Source: CAZEBW01 sp964510205
GTDB lineage: Bacteria > Chloroflexota > Anaerolineae > VGOG01
Assembly (NCBI GenBank): GCA_964510205.1
Contig: CAZEBW010000092.1
Span: forward strand, 1 to 13,168
DNA: 13,168 nucleotides
Reading direction: 5' to 3'
The translations under genes and the position numbers were made by a program. Each line of letters begins with the position of its first letter. Position 1 is the stretch's first letter. The notes below the pieces were generated by a model, which was not told where the DNA came from, searched no databases, and saw only the letters and a list, made by a program, of their open reading frames with translations. Below are positions 1-6,891 of this stretch, piece after piece.

Positions 1-8
1 GGGTTGGC

Positions 9-28
9 CTCCTGAAGCCTTCCAGGAG
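9..28. repeat. Short hairpin at the left edge
   Basis: CTCCTG (9-14) and CAGGAG (23-28) form a perfect 6-bp stem with an 8-nt loop. The following bases are only weakly T-rich, so it is at best a poor intrinsic terminator of whatever gene lies to the left of the window. No coding sequence is convincing in 1-114. Confidence 0.25.
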
Positions 29-86
29 CTTGTCCCAAATGCGTAACGCTCCCCCACACCGACTAGCGCAGATGGGCGAAAGATAG

Positions 87-105
87 TATAATACTCTGCG
101 GAGGG
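87..105 (+). promoter_or_regulatory. Probable -10 box and RBS of the first small gene
   Basis: A perfect TATAAT at 87-92 sits inside the short palindrome AGTAT-A-ATACT (85-95). GGAGGG at 100-105 lies 9 nt before the ATG at 115. No good -35 box is visible 16-19 bp upstream, so the promoter is either activator-dependent or only an AT-rich match. If it is real, the leader would be only about 15 nt. Confidence 0.45.
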
Positions 106-114
106 AAAACAGCA

Positions 115-315
115 ATGAAACGTTCGCGAAGCAGAAAACAGCGGATCATCTTCAGTGTACTGGGCCTGGTGGTCGTCGCCAGCATGATCTTGAGCCTCAT
201 CGTGGCGCTGATACCCGAACCAGAGCTGCCTACGCCCACGCCCACACCGCTGCCGAGGATCACCCTGATCCCCACACCCACCCTGACCCCCACGCCGGCG
301 ACCAGCAGCTCATAG
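115..315 (+). CDS. Small membrane-anchored protein with Pro/Thr-rich tail
   Basis: This is a 66-residue protein of unknown function. It begins with a very basic segment (MKRSRSRKQR, residues 1-10). A single hydrophobic helix follows at about residues 11-33 (IIFSVLGLVVVASMILSLIV), and the last 30 residues are low-complexity and rich in Pro and Thr (PTPTPTP, then PTPTLTPTPA). By the positive-inside rule the basic end should stay in the cytoplasm and the Pro/Thr tail should lie outside, like a stalk without a head domain. The start is supported by GGAGGG at 100-105. Similar Pro/Thr tails after one membrane helix are common in Chloroflexota proteins, which is part of the basis for the taxonomic guess. 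No enzymatic motif is present. The gene is not obviously co-transcribed with what follows, since 173 bp with its own promoter lie before the next gene. Confidence 0.7.
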   Translation: MKRSRSRKQRIIFSVLGLVVVASMILSLIVALIPEPELPTPTPTPLPRITLIPTPTLTPTPATSSS

Positions 316-412
316 CTGAGACGTGCGACTCTCTAGCTGGAGTCTGCCCCAACCTGTTGGCAAAGAGATGAAATGATGCTAGCACAGTTTACACCCCTTG
401 TCAAAGGAGCAT

Positions 413-441
413 TTGCCAAAATCCTCAACTAGCATTACAAT
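413..441 (+). promoter_or_regulatory. Sigma-70-type promoter of the zinc-ribbon gene
   Basis: TTGCCA (413-418) and TACAAT (436-441) are separated by exactly 17 bp, and each hexamer matches consensus at 5 of 6 positions. Transcription would start near 448. The rest of the 316-488 gap shows only an ATGCTAG/CTAGCAT inverted repeat (376-382 with 429-435) whose right arm lies within the promoter spacer; its role is unknown. Confidence 0.6.
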
Positions 442-488
442 TAGGGCGATGGAGCAACGAGATGCTGAGGGAACAAGTGGAGGTTATG

Positions 489-668
489 ATGATTAACGTA
501 ACGTGCTTCAAGTGTAGCTGGAGTTTCACCGTAGACGAGGAAGTCCTGGCTGAAAGCCTTGACGAGGGCGAAGCTCCTCCCCGTCATTACGTGGTGGAGT
601 GTCCCCGCTGCCGTCAGGCCAACAAAGTGTCGGTCAAGAGGAGGAGGCGGCGAAGAAGAACCACTTGA
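489..668 (+). CDS. Small four-cysteine zinc-ribbon protein
   Basis: This 59-residue protein has two CxxC knuckles: CFKC at about residues 5-8 and CPRC near residue 38. The spacing is typical of a zinc ribbon, with a short beta-type stretch (WSFTV) after the first knuckle. The C-terminus is strongly basic (KRRRRRRRTT), which suggests nucleic-acid contact. ATG 489 is chosen because GGAGG (479-483) lies 5 nt upstream. An in-frame ATG at 462 with GGAG at 451-454 would add nine residues and is a real alternative. ATG 486 is too close to the Shine-Dalgarno sequence. The stop codon (666-668) lies inside the -35 hexamer of the next promoter. Function is unknown; a DNA- or RNA-binding accessory role is an inference from the cysteines and the Arg tail only. 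Confidence 0.65.
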   Translation: MINVTCFKCSWSFTVDEEVLAESLDEGEAPPRHYVVECPRCRQANKVSVKRRRRRRRTT

Positions 669-693
669 CAACATCGGCCTTTTGTTGTATAAT
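665..693 (+). promoter_or_regulatory. Perfect-consensus sigma-70 promoter of the tetR/beta-oxidation operon
   Basis: TTGACA (665-670) and TATAAT (688-693) are separated by exactly 17 bp, a full consensus match. The expected transcription start is near 700, inside the downstream palindrome. Such a strong core promoter usually needs a repressor, which fits the TetR gene immediately downstream. Confidence 0.85.
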
Positions 694-714
694 GACTGCC
701 AGTCAGTAAGTGAC
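693..714. promoter_or_regulatory. Probable TetR operator overlapping the -10 and start site
   Basis: TGACTG-C-CAGTCA (693-705) is a perfect 13-bp palindrome whose first base is the last base of the -10 box. A second, overlapping imperfect dyad, GTCAGTAAGTGAC (702-714), extends it. Operators of TetR-family fatty-acid degradation repressors such as Bacillus FadR are inverted repeats of the form TGAATGA..TCATTCA, so the half-site style is similar. A bound dimer here would block RNA polymerase, giving autorepression and acyl-CoA-type induction. The ligand and the regulator-site pairing are inferred. Confidence 0.65.
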
Positions 715-742
715 CGAAGGTTTTCAACAGGAAGGCCGGGGC

Positions 743-1384
743 ATGTCCACAGCGCAGCGGCGCGCTCGCGAGAAGGCGAGAAGGCAGCAGGAAATCCTAG
801 AGGCCGCCAGGGAAGTCTTCTTCGACAAAGGCATCCATCGTGCCACGGTGGATGACGTAGCAACTCAGGCCGAAGTCAGCAAGGGAACCGTATATCTTTA
901 TTTTGAGAGCAAGGAGTCCATCCTTGCTCATTTGCTTTTAGAGGGCCTGTTCATTCTGCTGTCCGAACTGAAGGCCGCCTACGCCCCCCAAGAATCGCTT
1001 TCCGCCGAGCAACACCTCCGCCAATTGGCAGAAGCCTATTGGCAATTCGCCCAAACCCATCCCAACTATTTCCGCCTGCTGCTGGCGCTGGACCGGGGGC
1101 GTTTCCGGCAGAGAGTACCCCCAGAGCTATATCAGGAAATCCTGACGGAAAGCATAAAGGGGTTGGACCTAGCGGCAAGAGCGATACGCCAGGGGACGGA
1201 GGAGGGCGTGTTCGCTGCCGACGACCCCTCGCTGACCGCAGGCGTGCTCTGGGGGGCCCTCAACGGCGCGCTCACCCTGATGGCCAATCCCGTGCGGCAG
1301 GAGATGATCCCCGCAGAGCCTAAAGCGGTGTTCGACGAAACCTTCGAGCTGTTCCTGCGCGGCCTGCGAGCCAACAGTAACTAA
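743..1384 (+). CDS. TetR/AcrR-family repressor, probable regulator of the beta-oxidation operon
   Basis: This 213-residue protein has normal TetR-family length. After a basic N-terminus (about residues 5-15), the DNA-binding domain runs from about residue 17 to 62. Its helix-turn-helix (ATVDDVATQAEVSKGTVYLY, residues 34-53) ends in the family hallmark GTVYLYFESKE. The remaining helices form the ligand and dimerisation domain, which is variable in this family and does not reveal the ligand. ATG 743 is preferred because AGGAAGG (729-735) precedes it by 7 nt. An upstream GTG at 710 would place the start codon inside the operator, about 10 nt from the transcription start. The stop is 23 bp before the thiolase, with a strong RBS between them, so tetR is probably the first gene of the operon it controls. 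An acyl-CoA ligand is an inference from context, by analogy with FadR-type TetR proteins. Confidence 0.88.
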   Translation: MSTAQRRAREKARRQQEILEAAREVFFDKGIHRATVDDVATQAEVSKGTVYLYFESKESILAHLLLEGLFILLSELKAAYAPQESLSAEQHLRQLAEAYWQFAQTHPNYFRLLLALDRGRFRQRVPPELYQEILTESIKGLDLAARAIRQGTEEGVFAADDPSLTAGVLWGALNGALTLMANPVRQEMIPAEPKAVFDETFELFLRGLRANSN

Positions 1385-1407
1385 ATCCGATTATCGAGGA
1401 GGAGAAA

Positions 1408-2607
1408 ATGAAAGAAGTAGTCATCGTCGGGGGAGTGCGCACCCCCATCGGCAGGCACGGCGGCGCCTTCAAAACTCTGCCCGCCCAAGAGTTGGCCGCC
1501 ATCACTATGCGAGAGGTGATCCAACGCACGGAGCTCGATCCCCACCTGATTGACGACGTCATCCTCGGCTGCATCGGCCAATACTCCGACGCGCCCAACA
1601 TTGGCCGCGTGGCCGCGCTGATGGCCGGGGTCCCCACCCACGTGCCCGGCTACACCGTGCAGCGAAACTGCGTCTCGGGCATGGTGGCCATCTCCTCGGC
1701 CTGCCAGGCCATTCAGGCCAACGATGGAGAGGTCTTTCTGGTGGGCGGCACGGAGAGCATGAGCACGGCCCCCTACGTGGTGCGTGGAGCGCGGTGGGGG
1801 CTCAAACTGCGCCACGATCAGTTCACCGACACCCTGTGGGAAGGGCTGACCGATCCCGTTTGCGGCATGATCATGGGCTACACGGCGGAAAACCTGGCCA
1901 TGATGTACGACATCAGTCGCGAGGAGCAAGACCAGTTCGCGGTGCAAAGCCACAAGAAGGCCTTCCGCGCCACCCGGATGGGCAAGTTCGAAGACGAGAT
2001 CGTGCCCGTGCGCGTATCCAAAAAGGTAGCTGGTGAGGAGGTAGCCTACGAGAATATCGTCAACGACGAGTGCATCAACCCGGCCCTCTCGGTTCAGAAG
2101 GCCGGCCTGTATCCCACCGTGTTCAAAAAAGGCGGATCGGTCACCCCGGCCAACGCTTGCCCCATCTCCGATGGCGCGGCAGCCATGATCGTGATGACGG
2201 CGGAGAAGGCCAAAACGCTGGGCTACGAACCGCTGGCAACCATCCGCAGCTACGCCTACGCCGCCGTGCCGCCGGAGATCATGGGCATCGGCCCCAGCAA
2301 GGCCGTGCCCAAAGCGCTGGACAGAGCGGGGCTGAAGCTGACGGACATTGACCTCATCGAGCTCAACGAGGCCTTCGCCGCCCAATCCATTGCCGTGGGC
2401 ATCGAACTGGAAAAGGACGGCTGGGACTGGGATAGGGTCAACGTCAATGGTGGAGCCGTCGCCCTGGGCCACCCCGTGGGCTGCACCGGCACCCGCTTTG
2501 TGGTCACCTTGCTCAACGAGATGATCAAGCGCGACGTGAACCTGGGCCTGGCCACCGCCTGCGTGGGCGGCGGGATGGGTGGGGCGATGGTTATCGAGAG
2601 GAAGTAA
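1408..2607 (+). CDS. fadA: Acetyl-CoA acyltransferase (3-ketoacyl-CoA thiolase)
   Basis: This enzyme cleaves 3-ketoacyl-CoA with CoA to acetyl-CoA and a shortened acyl-CoA, the last step of beta-oxidation. The reverse reaction, acetoacetyl-CoA formation, cannot be excluded from sequence. At 399 residues it is full length. The nucleophile is Cys88 in NCVSGMVA. The other active-site elements are NEAF (320-323), His355 in GGAVALGHPVGCTG (348-361), and Cys385 in the C-terminal CVGGGMGG motif. The thiolase glycine-rich segment at 253-257 reads ISDGA. The start follows GAGGAGGAG (1396-1404). The neighbours encode the other three beta-oxidation steps, which supports a degradative role. Confidence 0.93.
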   Translation: MKEVVIVGGVRTPIGRHGGAFKTLPAQELAAITMREVIQRTELDPHLIDDVILGCIGQYSDAPNIGRVAALMAGVPTHVPGYTVQRNCVSGMVAISSACQAIQANDGEVFLVGGTESMSTAPYVVRGARWGLKLRHDQFTDTLWEGLTDPVCGMIMGYTAENLAMMYDISREEQDQFAVQSHKKAFRATRMGKFEDEIVPVRVSKKVAGEEVAYENIVNDECINPALSVQKAGLYPTVFKKGGSVTPANACPISDGAAAMIVMTAEKAKTLGYEPLATIRSYAYAAVPPEIMGIGPSKAVPKALDRAGLKLTDIDLIELNEAFAAQSIAVGIELEKDGWDWDRVNVNGGAVALGHPVGCTGTRFVVTLLNEMIKRDVNLGLATACVGGGMGGAMVIERK

Positions 2608-2610
2608 GCC

Positions 2611-2694
2611 CGTAAACTCGTAGACCCGGAATTCGTAGATTCGTGCCAGACCCGAATTCACGAATCTACGAGCTTACGAATCTACGATTTCACG
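2611..2694. repeat. Family A palindromic repeat (TCGTAGATTCG words), copy 1
   Basis: This element fills the thiolase to small-gene gap. TCGTAGATTCGTG (2633-2645) and CACGAATCTACGA (2659-2671) form a perfect 13-bp stem around a 13-nt loop. With a few mismatches and gaps the arms extend to about 35 bp, from CGTAAACTCG at 2611 to TTTCACG ending at 2694. The same GTAGATTC/GAATCTAC word recurs four times. A related copy lies at 4334-4408. Confidence 0.8.
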
Positions 2695-2715
2695 AACCTG
2701 GAGGGAGGAAGACGC

Positions 2716-2976
2716 ATGGCCAATACGGCGTTGTACAAGGATAAGGAAGCTCGTGGGGCGTTCATCGCCAAGGGCAAGGAGGTTTTCGAGGGGATCCAAG
2801 GGAAGTTGGAAAGCCAGGAAGGGGTAGTGGCTATCGAGCCTGAGAGCGGGGAATACTTCTTAGGCCAGACGCTGGGAGCCGCCAACGATGCCGCTTTCGC
2901 CAAGTATCCCGACGACTGGATGTACTTCGTGCGTCTCGACGATCCGCAGGCGGCGATCATGCTGGCGACGTGGTAG
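2716..2976 (+). CDS. Small uncharacterised operon protein, DUF5678-like
   Basis: This is an 86-residue soluble protein without a signal peptide, membrane helix or cysteines. Residues 1-30 look helical and charged (DKEARGAFIAKGKEVFEGI). Residues 35-75 carry a short beta strand (GVVAIEPESGEYFLG), a helix ending in AAFAKYPDDW, and a final strand (MYFVRL). That strand-turn-helix-strand pattern, 'carries value, is it present, kyp..., vr', resembles the small DUF5678-type proteins as I recall them, but the assignment is tentative and no function follows from it. An excellent RBS (GGAGGGAGGAA, 2700-2710) precedes the ATG, so translation is likely. It sits between thiolase and hydroxyacyl-CoA dehydrogenase, with repeat elements on both sides, and should be co-transcribed. 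A role as a partner or modulator of the beta-oxidation enzymes is speculation from location. Confidence 0.72.
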   Translation: MANTALYKDKEARGAFIAKGKEVFEGIQGKLESQEGVVAIEPESGEYFLGQTLGAANDAAFAKYPDDWMYFVRLDDPQAAIMLATW

Positions 2977-2979
2977 TTA

Positions 2980-3082
2980 GTGAGGCAACAAGGCAACAAG
3001 GAACGAGGCAACGAGTGCACTCGCAAGCTGCCAACTCATCGCCTCATTGCCCCGTTACGTCGTTACCCGTCAACTCATTCAC
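2980..3082. repeat. Family B palindromic repeat (GGCAACAA/GGCAACGA words)
   Basis: Degenerate 8-base words run in tandem: GGCAACAA (2984-2991), GGCAACAA (2992-2999), GGAACGA (3000-3006), GGCAACGA (3007-3014). The complementary words follow in the right half (CTCATCGCCTCATTGCCCCG, 3035-3054, and on to TTCAC at 3082), so the whole gap folds back imperfectly. A perfect 12-bp palindrome, CGAGTGCACTCG (3012-3023), lies between the arms. Confidence 0.7.
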
Positions 3083-3105
3083 GACAAATCAAAGGAGGTT
3101 GAAAC

Positions 3106-4332
3106 ATGTACATTTTTAAGGCCGGAGTAGTCGGCGCGGGGTTCATGGGCGGGGAGATCGCCCAGGTCATCACTTACGCGGGCTTGCCGGTGGTGATGAA
3201 GGACATTGATCAAGAGATGCTGGATAAGGCCATGGCCACCATCCGGCGCATTTACCAGCGGCGAGTGGACAAGGGCAAGATGGCGCCCACCACCATGCAG
3301 GAGAAGATGGACTTGGTCATCCCCACCCTGGACTACGACGAGTTCGCCGACGTGGACATCGTCATCGAGGCCGTGCCAGAGATCATGAAGATCAAGCAGC
3401 AGGTCTTTGGCGAGCTGGACGAGATCTGCCCGCCGGAGACCATTTTCGCCTCCAACACCTCCGCGCTGTCCATCCAGGAGATGGGCTCGGCCACCAAGCG
3501 CCCCCACAAGGTGATCGGAATGCACTTCTTCAGCCCGGCCCACATTATGAAACTGGTGGAGGTCATCCCCAGCACGGACACCGATCAGGAGACCGTGAAC
3601 GACGTGGTACGCTTCACGGAGGAGCTGCGCAAGATCCCCGTGGTGGTCAAGGAGTGCCCCGGCTTCCTGGTCAACCGCTTGCTGATGCCCTACCTCAACG
3701 AGGCCGTGATCTGCCTGCAAGAGGGTGCGGCCACCGCAGCCGAGATAGACGAGGCCATGACGGACTTCGGATGGCCCATGGGCCCCTTCACTCTGATGGA
3801 CATGATCGGCATTGACGTGTGCGCCGACGTAGGCGAGTACCTACACTCCCAGTACGGCGACCGCGTAGCCCCCGCTCCTCTCTGGGAGAAGCTGATCGAA
3901 TCGGGCCGCTTTGGCGAGAAGGCGGGCGCGGGCTTCTACGGCTACGGTGAGCAGACCGACGAGCCAGTCAAGCAGATGATCAAGGAGCTGCAGGAATCGG
4001 GCCAGGTGACCACCGGCACAGAGTTCAGCGTGGACCGGCTGATGATGCCCATGATCAACGAAGCCGCCATGTGCGTGGAGGAAGACATCGCCAACGTCAA
4101 CGACATTGACATGGCCTGCATCGCCGGCATCGGCATGAAAGTGGGCGACCAGCGCATGGGTCCCCTGGAGTACGCCGACGGCGTGGGCCTGGACGTCGTG
4201 GTGCAAAAGCTGGAGGAGCTAGAAGAGAAATACGGTCCCCGCTTCCACCCCGTGGACCTGCTCTATCAGAAAGTGAAGGCCGGGGAATTGGGGAAGGAGA
4301 CGGGCCGGGGGTTCATGGAGTGGACGGTCTGA
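3106..4332 (+). CDS. 3-hydroxyacyl-CoA dehydrogenase with two C-terminal 3HCDH domains
   Basis: This enzyme oxidises 3-hydroxyacyl-CoA to 3-ketoacyl-CoA with NAD+, the third beta-oxidation step. The N-terminal Rossmann domain (about 1-185) starts with the dinucleotide motif VVGAGFMGGEIA (8-19) and has the acidic residue Asp33 after the second strand, as expected for NAD. The catalytic pair is His140 (GMHFFSPAH) and Glu152 (KLVEVIP); SNTS (116-119) and Asn190 (FLVNRLL) complete the site. The 3HCDH helical domain is present twice (about 186-280 and 308-408), each ending in a G.G(F/Y) motif (GAGFYGY; GRGFMEW). At 408 residues it therefore resembles the dehydrogenase half of FadB-type fusion proteins rather than the roughly 280-residue Hbd enzymes. 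The hydratase is a separate gene downstream. The start follows a near-perfect RBS (AAAGGAGGT, 3091-3099). Confidence 0.92.
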   Translation: MYIFKAGVVGAGFMGGEIAQVITYAGLPVVMKDIDQEMLDKAMATIRRIYQRRVDKGKMAPTTMQEKMDLVIPTLDYDEFADVDIVIEAVPEIMKIKQQVFGELDEICPPETIFASNTSALSIQEMGSATKRPHKVIGMHFFSPAHIMKLVEVIPSTDTDQETVNDVVRFTEELRKIPVVVKECPGFLVNRLLMPYLNEAVICLQEGAATAAEIDEAMTDFGWPMGPFTLMDMIGIDVCADVGEYLHSQYGDRVAPAPLWEKLIESGRFGEKAGAGFYGYGEQTDEPVKQMIKELQESGQVTTGTEFSVDRLMMPMINEAAMCVEEDIANVNDIDMACIAGIGMKVGDQRMGPLEYADGVGLDVVVQKLEELEEKYGPRFHPVDLLYQKVKAGELGKETGRGFMEWTV

Positions 4333-4333
4333 A

Positions 4334-4408
4334 GTAGATTCGTAGATTCGGGATTCGTAAATTCGTAATCAATTCCGAGTCTACGAATTTACGAGTTTAC
4401 GAACCTAC
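4334..4408. repeat. Family A palindromic repeat, copy 2
   Basis: The gap starts 1 base after the dehydrogenase stop with tandem words GTAGATTC (4334-4341), GTAGATTC (4342-4349), GGGATTC, GTAAATTC (4357-4364). The right arm (TCTACGAATTTACGAG at 4380-4395, then TTTACGAACCTAC to 4408) is its imperfect reverse complement. This is the same word set as at 2611-2694, but the copies differ in sequence, so they are diverged rather than recent duplicates. Confidence 0.78.
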
Positions 4409-4429
4409 GGATGGAAAGGAGCACAGCAA

Positions 4430-5218
<789 letters not shown>

Positions 5219-5228
5219 GAGACGGTTT

Positions 5229-5272
5229 GTAGTAACGACTTTAGTCGTTCAAGCGACTGAAGTCGCCACTAC
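5229..5272. repeat. Family C repeat: nested CGACT..AGTCG palindrome
   Basis: GTAGT at 5229-5233 pairs with ACTAC at 5268-5272. Inside, CGACTTTAGTCG (5236-5247) and CGACTGAAGTCG (5254?5265 region, exact 5254-5265 reads CGACTGAAGTCG after one base) are each nearly self-complementary and complementary to one another, giving about 22-bp imperfect arms. The unit can form either one long hairpin or two small ones. It begins 10 bases after the hydratase stop. Confidence 0.75.
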
Positions 5273-5621
5273 GAGCCTTCAAGTAGCGAGGTCCGGGACG
5301 GGCCCCCATCACACCCTTGCATCGCACGTCCCTTCCTCATGAGGGCCAGGCGTCCTCGCCATCATCGCCCAAGCACCGCAGCCACGGCGAGGACGCCTCC
5401 CCTCTCAATCGAAGACACCTTCTCCTTGCTCGCCGCCAGGGTGAGCAGCGGCGGTGATACGAAGCCACGACCGCTACTCGACCACCAGGACAATGACGTC
5501 CAAACATCGAGCGGGGTCTTTCAACGAGCCAACCATCAAACCCTTTAGACCCTCACCGCGTGCTGCCACCCTGGCGGCCTAGATCGCTGAAGGCCACCCA
5601 ACAGTGTGGGGAGGATAAACC
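5273..5621 (+). other. Long non-coding spacer before the acyl-CoA dehydrogenases, with a 13-bp inverted repeat
   Basis: This part of the 403-bp spacer is not convincingly coding. It holds AGGCGTCCTCGCC (5348-5360) and its perfect complement GGCGAGGACGCCT (5386-5398) around a 25-nt loop, and a small palindrome CCTCATGAGG (5335-5344). I find no hexamer pair with good spacing that would count as a sigma-70 promoter, and no T-run after the hairpin. It could be a processing or stability structure, a degraded mobile element, or an unrecognised regulatory leader. GGGGAGGA (5608-5615) at its end is the RBS of the next gene. Confidence 0.5.
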
Positions 5622-6788
5622 ATGGACTTTGCACTCAACGAAGAACAGCGGATGTTCCAGAGAATGTTCCGCGATTTCGCCGCCAACGAGATCGCCCCCC
5701 TGGCTGAGGAGATAGACCAACAAGAGAAACTGCCGCCGGGCATACTGCAAAAGGCGGCCATGCAGGGCTTCCTGGGGGCGCTTCTCCCGGAGGAGTTCGA
5801 AGGGGTGGCTCTGGACGCAGTCAGTTATTGCCTGCTGCTGGAGGAGATGGCCAGGGCCTGCACGTCCACGGCCGTGGCCATCAGCGTGCACAACGGGCTG
5901 GCGGCTAAAACCATCCTGGACCACGGCAGCGACGAGCAAAAGGGCGAGTACCTGGAGGCGATGGCCTTCGGGGAGAGCATAGGCTGCTTCGCCTTGACCG
6001 AACCGGCGGCCGGTTCCGACCCCACAGCGATGGAGACCAGGGCCAGCCGAGATGGCGACCAAGATTACGTGCTCAAGGGCCGCAAAACCTGGGCCACCAA
6101 CGGCGAGATGGCCGACGTCTTCCTCGTCTTCGCCGTCACCGACGCCGAGGCAGGGACCAGGGGGATCAGCGCCTTCATCGTGGACAGAGACACGCCCGGC
6201 TTCAAGGTGGGCTACCGCGAGCCGACGATGGGCCTGCGCGGCCTCACTTGCAACACCCTCTATTTCGACGATTGCCGCCTGCCGACAGCCAACCTGCTGG
6301 GCCAAGAGGGAGACGGATTAAAGATCGCGCTGAAAGCGCTGGACTTCGCGCGCCTGAGCCTATCGGCCATCTGCCTGGGTGGGGCGCAGGCCGCGCTGGA
6401 GGCTGGCGTCCAATTCGCCATCGAGCGCGAGCAGTTCGGCGGGCCCATCGCCACCAAGCAGGCCATCCAGAACTTCATCGCCGATACCGCGGCCGAGGTC
6501 GAAGCCCTGCGCTACCTGGTCTACCACACCGCCTGGCTGGCTGACACGGGAGCGACCTACACCCGCGAAGCATCCATCGCCAAGCTCCTTGGCTCCGAGA
6601 TAGCTATGGAGGCAGCCCACAGAATGCTGCAGGTGCACGGCGGCTTCGGCTACATGAAGGAATACGCCATCGAGCGCATGTACCGCGATTTCCGCGCCCT
6701 GAAAATCATGGAAGGCACCAACGAGATACAGCGCTTCGTCATCGCCAGAGATATCCTAAAGGAAAAGGGGTTGGCGATTAAGCCATAG
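5622..6788 (+). CDS. Acyl-CoA dehydrogenase 1
   Basis: This flavoenzyme (FAD) oxidises acyl-CoA to trans-2-enoyl-CoA, the first step of the spiral, and passes electrons to ETF. At 388 residues it is full length for the short/medium-chain family. The N-terminal helical domain (1-120) includes STAVAISVHNG (82-92). The mid beta domain starts with the signature CFALTEPAAGSD (122-133). The C-terminal helical domain has QFGGPIATKQAIQNF, LQVHGGFGYMKEYAIER and the catalytic base Glu364 in MEGTNEIQR. Glu at this position is typical of SCAD, MCAD and butyryl-CoA enzymes, whereas isovaleryl and long-chain enzymes carry it in another helix. It is probably straight short/medium-chain, but substrate cannot be settled by eye. 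RBS GGGGAGGA is 6 nt upstream. The next gene is a same-length paralogue. Confidence 0.93.
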   Translation: MDFALNEEQRMFQRMFRDFAANEIAPLAEEIDQQEKLPPGILQKAAMQGFLGALLPEEFEGVALDAVSYCLLLEEMARACTSTAVAISVHNGLAAKTILDHGSDEQKGEYLEAMAFGESIGCFALTEPAAGSDPTAMETRASRDGDQDYVLKGRKTWATNGEMADVFLVFAVTDAEAGTRGISAFIVDRDTPGFKVGYREPTMGLRGLTCNTLYFDDCRLPTANLLGQEGDGLKIALKALDFARLSLSAICLGGAQAALEAGVQFAIEREQFGGPIATKQAIQNFIADTAAEVEALRYLVYHTAWLADTGATYTREASIAKLLGSEIAMEAAHRMLQVHGGFGYMKEYAIERMYRDFRALKIMEGTNEIQRFVIARDILKEKGLAIKP

Positions 6789-6870
6789 CTAGAAGCTAAA
6801 AGCTAAAAGCTAAAAGCTGAAAACTGGAAACTCGCTTTCAGCTTCCAGCTTTCAGTATTTAGTATTCAGC
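6787..6870. repeat. Family D heptamer repeat, hairpin form
   Basis: Seven-base words run in tandem: AGCTAGA (6787-6793), AGCTAAA three times (6794-6814), AGCTGAA (6815-6821), AACTGGA (6822-6828). They are followed by complementary words TTTCAGC (6836-6842), TTCCAGC, TTTCAGT, ATTTAGT, ATTCAGC (6864-6870), so the array folds on itself. The first unit overlaps the stop codon of the upstream dehydrogenase (6786-6788), so the repeat abuts the gene directly. The same words recur at 8156-8204. Confidence 0.82.
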
Positions 6871-6891
6871 TTTCCGAAGTGGAGGTTTCCA

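Noticed and set aside
327..344. Terminator after the first small gene (GACTC..GAGTC)
   Set aside because: The stem is only 5 bp and no T-run follows.
710..742. Upstream GTG start for the TetR gene
   Set aside because: It would lie inside the operator, about 10 nt after the predicted transcription start and without an RBS, while ATG 743 has AGGAAGG 7 nt upstream.
1381..2661. Long antisense frame (426 codons) opposite the thiolase gene
   Set aside because: It mirrors the thiolase codons in a GC-rich gene, is rich in His, Gly, Ala and Val, has no RBS and no family motif. The sense frame is an intact thiolase.
5339..5548. Possible 69-residue gene in the long spacer
   Set aside because: Its start lies inside a palindrome without a convincing RBS, the product is low-complexity (RARRPRHHRPS) and it runs through the 13-bp inverted repeat.
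5818..5825. Extra TetR half-site CAGTCAGT inside acyl-CoA dehydrogenase 1
   Set aside because: A single half-site in coding sequence without a partner arm is expected by chance.
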